Source: Chlamydiota bacterium (lineage in GTDB: Bacteria; Chlamydiota; Chlamydiia; Chlamydiales; Rhabdochlamydiaceae). From it: DNA of 9,151 nucleotides. Below, piece after piece: positions 1-6,381 of this stretch (positions are counted from its first letter, which is position 1; every line of letters starts with the position of its first letter). The notes below the pieces were generated by a model, which saw nothing but the letters and a program-made list of their open reading frames with translations, had not been told where the DNA came from and made no database searches. Location of the stretch: contig JAHFTP010000057.1 in assembly GCA_023265495.1 (NCBI GenBank), positions 1 through 9,151 on the forward strand. Reading direction: 5' to 3'. The translations under genes and the position numbers were made by a program.

Positions 1-195
1 ACGCATGCGCGAAGGACTTGCTGTTACGCCCCTTTCGTCCTCTTCGTCGACCTCCACTCCTTCCTCTGCTTTGACCGTAGCACTTAATACCGGATCTGCA
101 GCTTCCTGCTTATCTGTAACATCGACGTCGAAATAAGATAGGCTGCTTGCTGTACGCATACTAAAGGAACTTGCCGTCGTGACATCCCTTTCATC
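1..195 (-). repeat. Diverged internal repeat in the partial hypothetical gene
   Basis: Read on the minus strand, the 42 bases at 154-195 and the 39 bases at 1-39 align with one missing codon at about 28 of 39 identical bases. They encode DERDVTTASSFSMR and DERGVTASPSRMR, with 9 of 13 aligned residues identical. Further upstream in each unit there is a weaker match, QISADPV against QEAADPV. The offset is 52 residues at the DER motif and 62 at the QxxADPV motif, so the units differ by a roughly 10-residue indel. The second copy is truncated by the window edge, so the copy number is unknown. Confidence 0.55.
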
Positions 196-351
196 TCCTT
201 TTGTGCTTAATGAGGAGGTAGCAATAGAAGAACAAATCCCCGGAGAGATAACGACCCTTTTGCCTTTCCATGAAACAGGATCAGCGGAGATCTGATTACC
301 ATTGTCCCCATTAAGGAGGGGGCTCTGTGGACCAATACGAAACGCTGTCAT
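1..351 (-). CDS. Hypothetical protein, N-terminal 117 residues only (runs off left edge)
   Basis: I do not recognise this protein. The frame is open from an ATG at 351 to the window edge with no stop, giving 117 codons. An in-frame TAG at 358-360 lies just upstream, and AGG sits about 5 bases before the ATG, so the start is well constrained. There is no hydrophobic signal peptide or membrane segment in the visible part. Residues 41-74 are rich in Ser/Thr, and 95-107 is strongly acidic (EEGVEVDEEDER). A motif DERxVT-AS-x-MR occurs at residues 53-66 and again at 105-117, and QxxADPV occurs at 20-26 and 82-88. The protein therefore appears to contain a diverged repeat of roughly 50-60 residues, the second copy cut by the edge. 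It lies 51 bp downstream of the 124-residue gene, probably in the same transcript. A secreted or surface protein is conceivable but unproven; no function is assigned. Confidence 0.72.
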   Translation of the reverse strand, partial: MTAFRIGPQSPLLNGDNGNQISADPVSWKGKRVVISPGICSSIATSSLSTKGDERDVTTASSFSMRTASSLSYFDVDVTDKQEAADPVLSATVKAEEGVEVDEEDERGVTASPSRMR

Positions 352-402
352 ATTAACCTAACCTTACATTCAGATAAAAATTGGATTCACCTTCTATAAT
401 TG

Positions 403-777
403 TTAATGGGTGGACCGGACCTCGTAAGGTCCCATCTTGGCTATTTCCTCAGGATCCCGCAACCAAGTATCCCGCTCCAGGTTGAGATTAAGATTTGTCA
501 GGATCCTGTTTAATAAAGGATTCTTACTGGGGTCTCCAGATCGAGATCCCTCTACCAGCGGAACATACGAAGATAACTCCCGAGCATTCCCAAAGATCTC
601 CTTCCTCCTGTCCTGAGAAAAATCTTTTTTTGGGTCAAAGAGACGCCTAAATATGTGTGCTGCACGGGGGTATTCTTTTAATCCAGCCTCGAATGTATCC
701 TCCCATTCGTTGTACCGTTTTTTCATTTCACCTGCGAAAGTCATTTCCACACCCCAATTGGATCCAACGGATGTCAT
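403..777 (-). CDS. Hypothetical protein, 124 residues, no recognised domain
   Basis: I do not recognise a family for this small protein. It begins with ATG at 777, preceded by a strong ribosome binding site (AAGGGGAG, 4 bases before the ATG), which favours this start over the internal Met12 and Met18. It has no signal peptide or membrane segment and looks soluble. Acidic and basic residues balance (about 20 each), so it is not the acidic type typical of class I type III secretion chaperones. Residues 14-60 are rich in charged and aromatic residues and probably helical, 61-85 are more polar with Gly/Ser/Pro, and 86-112 again look helical with an Asn/Leu-rich stretch. Promoter candidates lie immediately upstream, and another unknown gene follows after 51 bp with no terminator between them, so the two probably share a transcript. 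Confidence 0.7.
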   Translation of the reverse strand: MTSVGSNWGVEMTFAGEMKKRYNEWEDTFEAGLKEYPRAAHIFRRLFDPKKDFSQDRRKEIFGNARELSSYVPLVEGSRSGDPSKNPLLNRILTNLNLNLERDTWLRDPEEIAKMGPYEVRSTH

Positions 778-838
778 AAATCTCCCCTTTGTTTTAGAAA
801 AATTATTATAGAAAACAGTTTTAATCTATTTAATAAAG

Positions 839-867
839 ATTATAATTATATATAGTAAAAAAATCAA
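839..867 (-). promoter_or_regulatory. Sigma70-type promoter candidate for the 124-residue gene
   Basis: On the minus strand a TTGATT -35 box (862-867) is followed after exactly 17 bases by a perfect TATAAT -10 box (839-844). The predicted start of transcription is near 832, giving a leader of about 55 bases before the strong ribosome binding site and the ATG at 777. The surroundings are very AT-rich, so chance -10 matches occur; a second TATAAT at 845-850 is 11 bases from the -35 and is not a fit. Confidence 0.6.
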
Positions 868-871
868 GTAA

Positions 872-900
872 ATTATAGCATGATTGTAACATTAATGACA
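872..900 (-). promoter_or_regulatory. Second promoter candidate with extended -10
   Basis: On the minus strand TGCTATAAT (hexamer at 872-877) is an extended -10 element. The hexamer 17 bases upstream, TGTCAT (895-900), is a poor -35, as is common for extended -10 promoters. Predicted transcription start is near 865. It would drive the same gene as the promoter at 839-867. Only one of the two may be used. Confidence 0.4.
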
Positions 901-915
901 TGTTTTTTTGTAACA
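884..915. repeat. 8-bp direct repeat TTGTAACA, 24 bp apart
   Basis: TTGTAACA occurs at 884-891 and again at 908-915, with a partial match GTAACA at 950-955. The two full copies start 24 bp apart and lie just upstream of the two promoter candidates as read on the minus strand, where an activator or repressor site would be expected. The spacer is AT-rich, which raises the chance of coincidence. Confidence 0.35.
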
Positions 916-954
916 ATGGATTATTTCGTATAGGATTGAGAGTCAATGCGTAAC

Positions 955-979
955 AAAAAATCCTCCTGTCAGCCGGAGG
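955..979 (-). terminator. Rho-independent terminator of the opp operon
   Basis: On the minus strand the sequence is CCTCC (975-979), an 8-base loop (967-974), GGAGG (962-966), one A, then six T (955-960). The stem is short but all GC-rich with a clean T-run, as expected for an intrinsic terminator. It overlaps the last codons of oppF; the TGA stop at 969-971 lies in the loop. Confidence 0.6.
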
Positions 980-1976
980 GCTGAGAGGGCAAACCTGCTG
1001 TATCGTAGAGGTGGCAGGCAGTAAAGTGCTTGGGAGATACCTCTTTCCATTTGGGTTTTATTGCAAAACATAGGGGCTTGGCATAGGGGCATCTCGTACT
1101 GAAGACGCAGCCTTTAGGGGGGGAGCTAGGGCTGGGGATTTCTCCTTTTAAAAAGACTTTGGATCTACTTCTTTCCAACCTTGGATCGGGTATGGGAATG
1201 GCAGAGAGGAGCGCCTGCGTATAGGGATGAAGGGGATTTTGGTAGAGTTGCTGGGATGAGGTCATTTCGACAATTTTCCCTAAGTACATGACAGCTACTC
1301 GGTTAGAGATGTATTTTACAACACCTAGGTCGTGAGCAATGAATAGGTAGGTGAGGCCGATCTCTTTTTGTAGCTTTTTTAAGAGGTTGATAATTTGAGC
1401 CTGCACGGAGACGTCCAGGGCGGATATAGGCTCATCGCATACAATAAATCGTGGATTTAGAGAAAGAGCTCTTGCTATCCCTATGCGTTGCCTTTGTCCT
1501 CCGCTGAGTTCATGAGGAAACCTTCCCTTGTAGGCAGAGTTTAGTCCCACTAAGGACAAAAGCTCATCAATCCTTTTTTCTTTTTCCCTTTTAAAAGCAA
1601 GTCCATGAATTTCTATGGGCTCTGCAATGATATCTCCAATGGTCATCCTAGGATTTAAAGAGGCGTAGGGGTCTTGAAAGATGATTTGTGCCTCTTTGCG
1701 TAGCTGTTTGACATCTTTTGTCCCTAGCTTACTGATATTTTTGTGATTGAAAAGGATCTCTCCTTCGGTAAGCTCCTCTAATCGAAGCAAGACTCTTCCT
1801 AAAGTGGATTTGCCGCAGCCGCTCTCTCCAACAAGGCCGAGAGTCTCTCCTTCGGTGATATCAAAAGAAACATCGTCAATGGCTCTGAGGATGCCCGTTT
1901 TATCAGAGAAATATTTCTTCACATTGCGAACTTGAACAAGAGTGTCTTTAGTCACAGATTGATAGACTCCTTGCAT
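969..1976 (-). CDS. oppF: Oligopeptide ABC transporter, ATP-binding protein OppF
   Basis: OppF is one of two ATPases of the oligopeptide importer; with OppD it hydrolyses ATP on the cytoplasmic face to drive peptide uptake. In the 335-residue form used here, the nucleotide-binding domain has Walker A GESGCGKST at about 50-58, the Q-loop in FQDPYASLNP near 101, signature LSGGQ at 157-161, Walker B FIVCDEP at 177-183 and the H-loop His near 215. The C-terminal oligopeptide-transporter tail has four cysteines (290, 296, 303, 321). The start is uncertain. ATG at 1976 has AGGTG 8 bases upstream and overlaps oppD by 29 bp. A GTG at 1955 has AAGGAG 11 bases upstream and overlaps by 8 bp. A TTG at 2009 has no ribosome binding site. 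The family assignment is secure; it is the last gene of the operon. Confidence 0.95.
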   Translation of the reverse strand: MQGVYQSVTKDTLVQVRNVKKYFSDKTGILRAIDDVSFDITEGETLGLVGESGCGKSTLGRVLLRLEELTEGEILFNHKNISKLGTKDVKQLRKEAQIIFQDPYASLNPRMTIGDIIAEPIEIHGLAFKREKEKRIDELLSLVGLNSAYKGRFPHELSGGQRQRIGIARALSLNPRFIVCDEPISALDVSVQAQIINLLKKLQKEIGLTYLFIAHDLGVVKYISNRVAVMYLGKIVEMTSSQQLYQNPLHPYTQALLSAIPIPDPRLERSRSKVFLKGEIPSPSSPPKGCVFSTRCPYAKPLCFAIKPKWKEVSPKHFTACHLYDTAGLPSQPSG

Positions 1977-2937
1977 GCTTCCAACACCTACTAAAGTGTT
2001 TTTCCTCAATTTGTAAAAGGGGAACCTGCTTTTGTCTACATATCTTCATAGCAGAAGGACATCTGGGATAAAAGGCACAGCCCTCTATGGATTCTGTAAG
2101 ATTGGGAGGAACTCCTTCGATGGGAATTAATGGATCATCCGGAGAGAGATTAATCTTGGGGATTGCTTGTAGCAGTCTTTGTGTGTAGGGATGTTGTGGC
2201 CGATAAAATAAATCTTCCACTGTAGCGTTCTCCACGACTTTACCGGCATACATGACAAGGACTCTATCGCATAGCCCTGCGATGACGCTGAGGTCGTGTG
2301 TAATGAGTATGATACTTGTTTGCATCTTGAGCTGAACATCTTTCATAAGTTGAAGAATCTGCGCTTGAATGGTGACATCGAGTGCTGTTGTTGGCTCATC
2401 TGCAATGAGGATCTTAGGTTTACAAGCAAGGGCGATAGCGATCATGACTCTTTGTCTCATGCCTCCACTTAACGTGTGAGGGTAACAGTGTATTCTCTCT
2501 GCCGGCTGTGCGATACCTACAAGCTCTAACATGTGGATCGTGTAGTCTAGAGCTTCGCCGTAGGAAATGTGGGGGTGATGTTTGCGATAGCCTTCGAGTA
2601 TCTGCGTCCCAATCTTCAGTGTAGGGTTCAATGAGGTCATGGGGTCTTGGAATATCATGCCAATCTCTTTGCCACGGATCGACTGCATTTTTTTCTCCGG
2701 GAAAGAAAGGAGGTCTTCTCCTTCGTACCAAATTTCTCCAGAAAGTTTGCTCGCCGCTAATGGCAGAAGTCTAGTAATGGCCTTTGCTGTAGCGCTTTTC
2801 CCACAGCCGGATTCCCCCACGATTCCAAGCGTTTCTCCTTCATATAAGGAGAAATCAATTCCGGAAACTGCATGGAGCATCTGTCCATGAGATAAGAAGG
2901 AAACATGCAAGTTTTTTATGTCTAGCAACGGTTTCAT
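1948..2937 (-). CDS. oppD: Oligopeptide ABC transporter, ATP-binding protein OppD
   Basis: OppD is the partner ATPase of OppF. Its 329 residues are normal for the family. Walker A GESGCGKSA is at 41-49, Q-loop Gln97 is in IFQDPMTSLNP, the signature is LSGGM at 156-160 (the usual OppD/DppD form, followed by RQRVMIA), Walker B ILIADEP is at 176-182, and the H-loop His is at 214. The C-terminal tail has Cys287, 293, 300 and 318 in the arrangement C-x5-C-x6-C-x17-C. The ATG at 2937 overlaps the oppC stop as ATGA, and AAGG lies 8 bases upstream, so the start is well supported. Both ATPases carry complete catalytic motifs, so each nucleotide site should be competent. DppD is the main alternative name; the presence of OppF and the operon order favour OppD. 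Confidence 0.95.
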   Translation of the reverse strand: MKPLLDIKNLHVSFLSHGQMLHAVSGIDFSLYEGETLGIVGESGCGKSATAKAITRLLPLAASKLSGEIWYEGEDLLSFPEKKMQSIRGKEIGMIFQDPMTSLNPTLKIGTQILEGYRKHHPHISYGEALDYTIHMLELVGIAQPAERIHCYPHTLSGGMRQRVMIAIALACKPKILIADEPTTALDVTIQAQILQLMKDVQLKMQTSIILITHDLSVIAGLCDRVLVMYAGKVVENATVEDLFYRPQHPYTQRLLQAIPKINLSPDDPLIPIEGVPPNLTESIEGCAFYPRCPSAMKICRQKQVPLLQIEEKHFSRCWKHARSLSICD

Positions 2938-3854
2938 GTGCGCAGCCTTGGGTCAAAGGCATCCCGCAAGCCATCTCCAACGAGATTGAAACTCAGCATG
3001 GTGATGCTGATAAAGCTTGCAGGAAAAAAAAGGCGCCATGGGTAGTAGCGAAGGGCTGATAGGCCGTCATTGGCCATTGTTCCCCAGCTAGCGATAGGGG
3101 CCTGCACCCCGAGCCCCAAGAAACTTAAAAAAGCCTCGGCAAAGATGGCTGTAGGTATTGTTAGGGTCAGAGTGACGATAATAGGCCCCATGCAATTAGG
3201 GATGAGATGCTTGAATAAGATTCTTGATTTAGAGGCGCCCTGTGCAATGGCCGCTTTGACAAAGTCTATTTGTTTTAACTGCAGGATTTGACTTCTCACA
3301 ATACGGGCCATGCCAATCCATCCCGTGATAGTGAGAGCTAAGATGATCGTTGAAATACCCGAGCCAATAATAACCATAAGAAGGATAACAACAAGTAAGT
3401 AGGGAATGGAGTAGAGAATGTCAGCGAGCCTCATCATAAACTCTTCCAACTTACCTCCGAAAAGTCCTGCAATGGATCCGTAGAGCACGCCAAAGACAAG
3501 ATCCATAAAGGAAGCTACGATGCCGACAAATAAGGAGATCCTCGCCCCCCACCATACCCTGGTAAAGAGATCTCTTCCCAGCTCATCTGTTCCAAACCAA
3601 AATTCAGAAGAGGGGGGGCTGTTTTTTAGTTGTAGATGGGTTTCGTAATAGGTGTAGGGAGTGATCATAGGCCCTATGATAGCCATGACAAAAAGAAGGA
3701 TGAGGGCAAAGGCTCCAATCATAGAGAGCCCATTACTGCAAAAACGGATCCACCCCTCTTCCCAATAAGAAGAGTGGGAAGATCCACTTTCAAACAAGGG
3801 GTCAACGTTTTTTACTATACCTATCGGTTCAAATAACGAGTCTTGTTTGTTCAT
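2934..3854 (-). CDS. oppC: Oligopeptide ABC transporter permease OppC
   Basis: OppC is one of the two inner-membrane channel subunits. The 306-residue protein has a hydrophilic N-terminus of about 40 residues, then a first membrane segment (about 43-66), the family motif FGTDELGRDLFTRV at 87-100, and further membrane segments near 105-130, 148-180, 222-248 and 278-294. The cytoplasmic EAA coupling loop that docks on the ATPases is at about 198-220 (FVKAAIAQGASKSRI). The C-terminal signature GDGLRDAFDPRLR closes the protein. The ATG at 3854 shares ATGA with the oppB stop and no clear ribosome binding site precedes it, so translation is probably coupled to oppB. The product differs from OppB in its longer polar N-terminus and the GTDxxGRD motif, which identify it as the C-type permease. 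Confidence 0.94.
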   Translation of the reverse strand: MNKQDSLFEPIGIVKNVDPLFESGSSHSSYWEEGWIRFCSNGLSMIGAFALILLFVMAIIGPMITPYTYYETHLQLKNSPPSSEFWFGTDELGRDLFTRVWWGARISLFVGIVASFMDLVFGVLYGSIAGLFGGKLEEFMMRLADILYSIPYLLVVILLMVIIGSGISTIILALTITGWIGMARIVRSQILQLKQIDFVKAAIAQGASKSRILFKHLIPNCMGPIIVTLTLTIPTAIFAEAFLSFLGLGVQAPIASWGTMANDGLSALRYYPWRLFFPASFISITMLSFNLVGDGLRDAFDPRLRT

Positions 3855-4786
3855 AAGGGAACGGTCTTACCTTGTAGTTGAATCCTGGGATCAACGAAGC
3901 AGTAAATCATATCTACGAAAAACACGCAAAGCATTAAAAGAGCGCTATAAAAAATCGTGGTTCCCATAATTACCGTGTAATCTCGGTTTGTGATGCTTAA
4001 GACAAACCACTGTCCAAGGCCGGGTATGCCAAAGATTTTTTCCACTGCAAAACTTCCAGTTAAAATCGAAGCGGTGAGGGGACCTAGATAGGTGATCACA
4101 GGCAAAAGCGCATTGCGAAGCACATGTTTGATCGCAATTTGCACCGTACTTAAGCCTTTTGCTTTGGCTGTTTGGATATAATCTTGCTGCATAATTTCAA
4201 TCATATTCGATCGCGTGAGCCTAGCAATAAAGGCCATAGGTAGAGCAGACAAAGAAATAGCAGGGAGTATGGTCTGGCTAAACGATCCCCAACGCGCCAC
4301 AGGGAATAAGTCTAGTTTCATAGCAAGAAGATATTGCATAAAGGTGGCTAGAATAAAGCTGGGCACTGAGATTCCTATGACGGCTATGGTCATAGTGGCA
4401 TGATCTTGCCAGCGCATATGTTTAAAGGCTGCAATGGAGCCGAGTGTAATTCCTGCGCATAAGGAAAGAAAAAGAGCTTCCATCCCTAAACATAAAGAAA
4501 CAGGAAATCCTTCCGCGATGATGTCTCCTACCATTCTTCCTTGGTATTTGAAGGAAGGTCCTAGGTCCCAGAAAACGAGCCCTTTTACATAATCGAAGTA
4601 TTGGATCATCAAAGGCTGGTCGAGACCATAGTGTTTATACATAGCCTTTAATATCTCTTCCGGTATCGCTTTATCCTGAGTGAAAGGATCCCCGGGAATA
4701 GCATGCATGAGAAAGAATGTCATAGAGGCAACGATAAAGAGAGACAAGAGCAAAATAAGAAATTTTTTCACTAAAAATAGGATCAT
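3851..4786 (-). CDS. oppB: Oligopeptide ABC transporter permease OppB
   Basis: OppB pairs with OppC to form the peptide translocation path. The 311-residue protein has an N-terminal membrane segment (about 9-29) followed directly by the family motif HAIPGDPF (28-35) and the periplasmic YGLDQPLMIQY segment (53-63). Additional membrane segments lie near 97-120, 131-157, 172-190, 229-245 and 272-298. The EAA loop is at about 202-225 (DYIQTAKAKGLSTVQ), and FGIPGLGQ (252-259) is typical of the B-type permease. The C-terminus VDPRIQ is also usual. The ATG at 4786 overlaps the oppA stop as ATGA. The nearest ribosome binding sequence (GGAT) is weak, suggesting coupling to oppA translation. Length and motifs are normal with no sign of damage. 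DppB is the close alternative. Confidence 0.94.
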   Translation of the reverse strand: MILFLVKKFLILLLSLFIVASMTFFLMHAIPGDPFTQDKAIPEEILKAMYKHYGLDQPLMIQYFDYVKGLVFWDLGPSFKYQGRMVGDIIAEGFPVSLCLGMEALFLSLCAGITLGSIAAFKHMRWQDHATMTIAVIGISVPSFILATFMQYLLAMKLDLFPVARWGSFSQTILPAISLSALPMAFIARLTRSNMIEIMQQDYIQTAKAKGLSTVQIAIKHVLRNALLPVITYLGPLTASILTGSFAVEKIFGIPGLGQWFVLSITNRDYTVIMGTTIFYSALLMLCVFFVDMIYCFVDPRIQLQGKTVPL

Positions 4787-6381
4787 CTTGCATCCATATA
4801 AGCAAATTTCAGATCTATATCCGCAAGTTCAGAGAGCTGCACTCCCTTCACATACGTTTTTTTCATATAGCTTCCATTGGTAAAGTAAATAGGGGCAAGT
4901 GGCATATGATCCATTAAAATTGCCTCAGCATCTGCTAACAGCTGCAGTCTTTTTTCTTTATCAATGGTATTTTCTGCTTCATCGAGAAGTTGAATAAAAG
5001 AGACGTTCGTCCACTGGCTATAATTCAGATAAGCAGAGTCCGTCCTAAAGGTGTCCAAGAAGGAGGATGGGTCATTAATGCTGGCAACGCTTCCCATGCG
5101 GGCCACTTGGAATTGTTGATGAGACAATTCATCTAAAAAAACTTTCCATTCTTTATTTTGGAGTTCTACTTTAATCCCAAGCGTTTTTTCCCATTGCTGC
5201 TTGATTGCTTGTGCTATGATGTGATTGCCGCTTGTCGTGTTGTAGCAGAGAGTAATAGGAGGGAACTGCTCTATCGTGATTCCTAGCTCTTCCAAAGCTT
5301 TAGCAAGAAATAGATTCGCCTGGGCCCCGTCCGCATCTTGAAAATAGCACTTCGATCGATTCCACATCATGGGAGGGATCAGGCTACAAGCCGGCCGTTG
5401 TTTTGTTTGTGTAATGTTATCGACAATTTCTGCTCGATTGATAGATAAAGTGAGCGCTTTGCGTACATGCACATTATTTAGAGGGTATTGTTTCACGTTA
5501 AAGAGGTAATAATAGATTCCGGCATAAGGATGGTAACTAAACTCTTTCGACTGACTTAAATAGGAGATAGCATCAGAGGGGATGGAAGAAAGAGGGCTGC
5601 CAACCCAGTCTACTTCATTATTTTCATACATGTGCAAATCGGTGTTTTCATCAGGAATAATAAGTAAGGAGACTTTCTCTAAGCGCACCTTTGCGACATC
5701 CCAATATAGGGAGTTTTTTTCTAAAGCAATAGCGTTATGATGCTTCCAGCTCTTGAGTGAAAAGGGCCCGTTACTTGTATAGCTCGACAAGTCTCCGCTG
5801 GCCCACAGGGAGTTGCCTTCCACGATGTGTCTAGGAAGAGGAAGAAAGGATACCGTTGCAAGGATATCTAAAAAATAAGGCGTAGGGTGCTCTAACTCCA
5901 CGACCAAGGTCTTTTCATTTATTGCTTTGACGCCAAGCTGCTCTTTGGCCATACGATTTTCTTTCACTGCCTTCGCGTTTTTTATGATGTAGAGATCGTA
6001 AGCAAAGTCGGAAGGAGATAGCGGATCGAGGAATTGCTTCCAGGCATATTCAAAATCATAGGCAGAGACGTCATGCCCATCGTTCCACACAGCTTCTCTA
6101 AGATAAAAGGTATAGATTTTGTAGTCAGGAGATATGTCATATTTTTCTGCGATGGCAGGTGCAGTCTTGCCCGACTCATCATTTCTCATAAGGCCATCAA
6201 AACACATTTTTAGAATGCAGACGGAAGTGATATCTCTCGCTTTGCTAGGATCCAAAGTAACGGGGTCTGAGTGGATGTTTAAACGAATTTCTTGACTCGA
6301 TAGCGACTTAGGGGGAGAAGAGCTCGTACAAGAGACAAAACAGCTGAGACAAAGTAAAGATAAAACCGTTTTATGCCACAT
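4783..6381 (-). CDS. oppA: Oligopeptide ABC transporter substrate-binding lipoprotein OppA
   Basis: OppA is the periplasmic peptide-binding component (family 5 solute-binding protein). The 532-residue product starts with a signal peptide (about residues 4-17) ending in the likely lipobox FVSC, so Cys18 should be lipidated and anchor it to a membrane; Cys14 is a weaker alternative. Family landmarks are LNIHSDPVTLDPSKA (34-48), LREAVWNDGHDVSAYDFEYAW (about 94-114), SNGPFSLKSW (203-212) and VRKALTLSINRAEIV (306-320). The region corresponding to the peptide amino-terminus site of enterobacterial OppA reads GSVASINDPSSFL (430-442), with Ser434 where an Asp is usual. The ATG at 6381 is the only reasonable start: an in-frame TGA lies at 6403-6405 and GAG lies 6 bases before the ATG. 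First gene of the operon, with a promoter candidate 36 bp upstream. Ligands could include ordinary oligopeptides or cell-wall peptides; the sequence does not decide. Confidence 0.93.
   Translation of the reverse strand: MWHKTVLSLLCLSCFVSCTSSSPPKSLSSQEIRLNIHSDPVTLDPSKARDITSVCILKMCFDGLMRNDESGKTAPAIAEKYDISPDYKIYTFYLREAVWNDGHDVSAYDFEYAWKQFLDPLSPSDFAYDLYIIKNAKAVKENRMAKEQLGVKAINEKTLVVELEHPTPYFLDILATVSFLPLPRHIVEGNSLWASGDLSSYTSNGPFSLKSWKHHNAIALEKNSLYWDVAKVRLEKVSLLIIPDENTDLHMYENNEVDWVGSPLSSIPSDAISYLSQSKEFSYHPYAGIYYYLFNVKQYPLNNVHVRKALTLSINRAEIVDNITQTKQRPACSLIPPMMWNRSKCYFQDADGAQANLFLAKALEELGITIEQFPPITLCYNTTSGNHIIAQAIKQQWEKTLGIKVELQNKEWKVFLDELSHQQFQVARMGSVASINDPSSFLDTFRTDSAYLNYSQWTNVSFIQLLDEAENTIDKEKRLQLLADAEAILMDHMPLAPIYFTNGSYMKKTYVKGVQLSELADIDLKFAYMDAR

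Noticed and set aside
352..402. Possible terminator or promoter between the two small genes at the left end
   Set aside because: There is a run of five T on the minus strand but no stem before it, and no good -35/-10 pair with proper spacing; co-transcription is the simpler reading.
845..850. Second TATAAT adjacent to the chosen -10 box
   Set aside because: Only 11 bases separate it from the TTGATT box, too few for sigma70; it is probably part of the AT-rich tract.
2420..2731. 103-codon alternative frame on the minus strand inside oppD
   Set aside because: It is the other reading frame of the conserved oppD ATPase domain and is rich in Arg/Pro/His as shadow frames are; no independent start signal.
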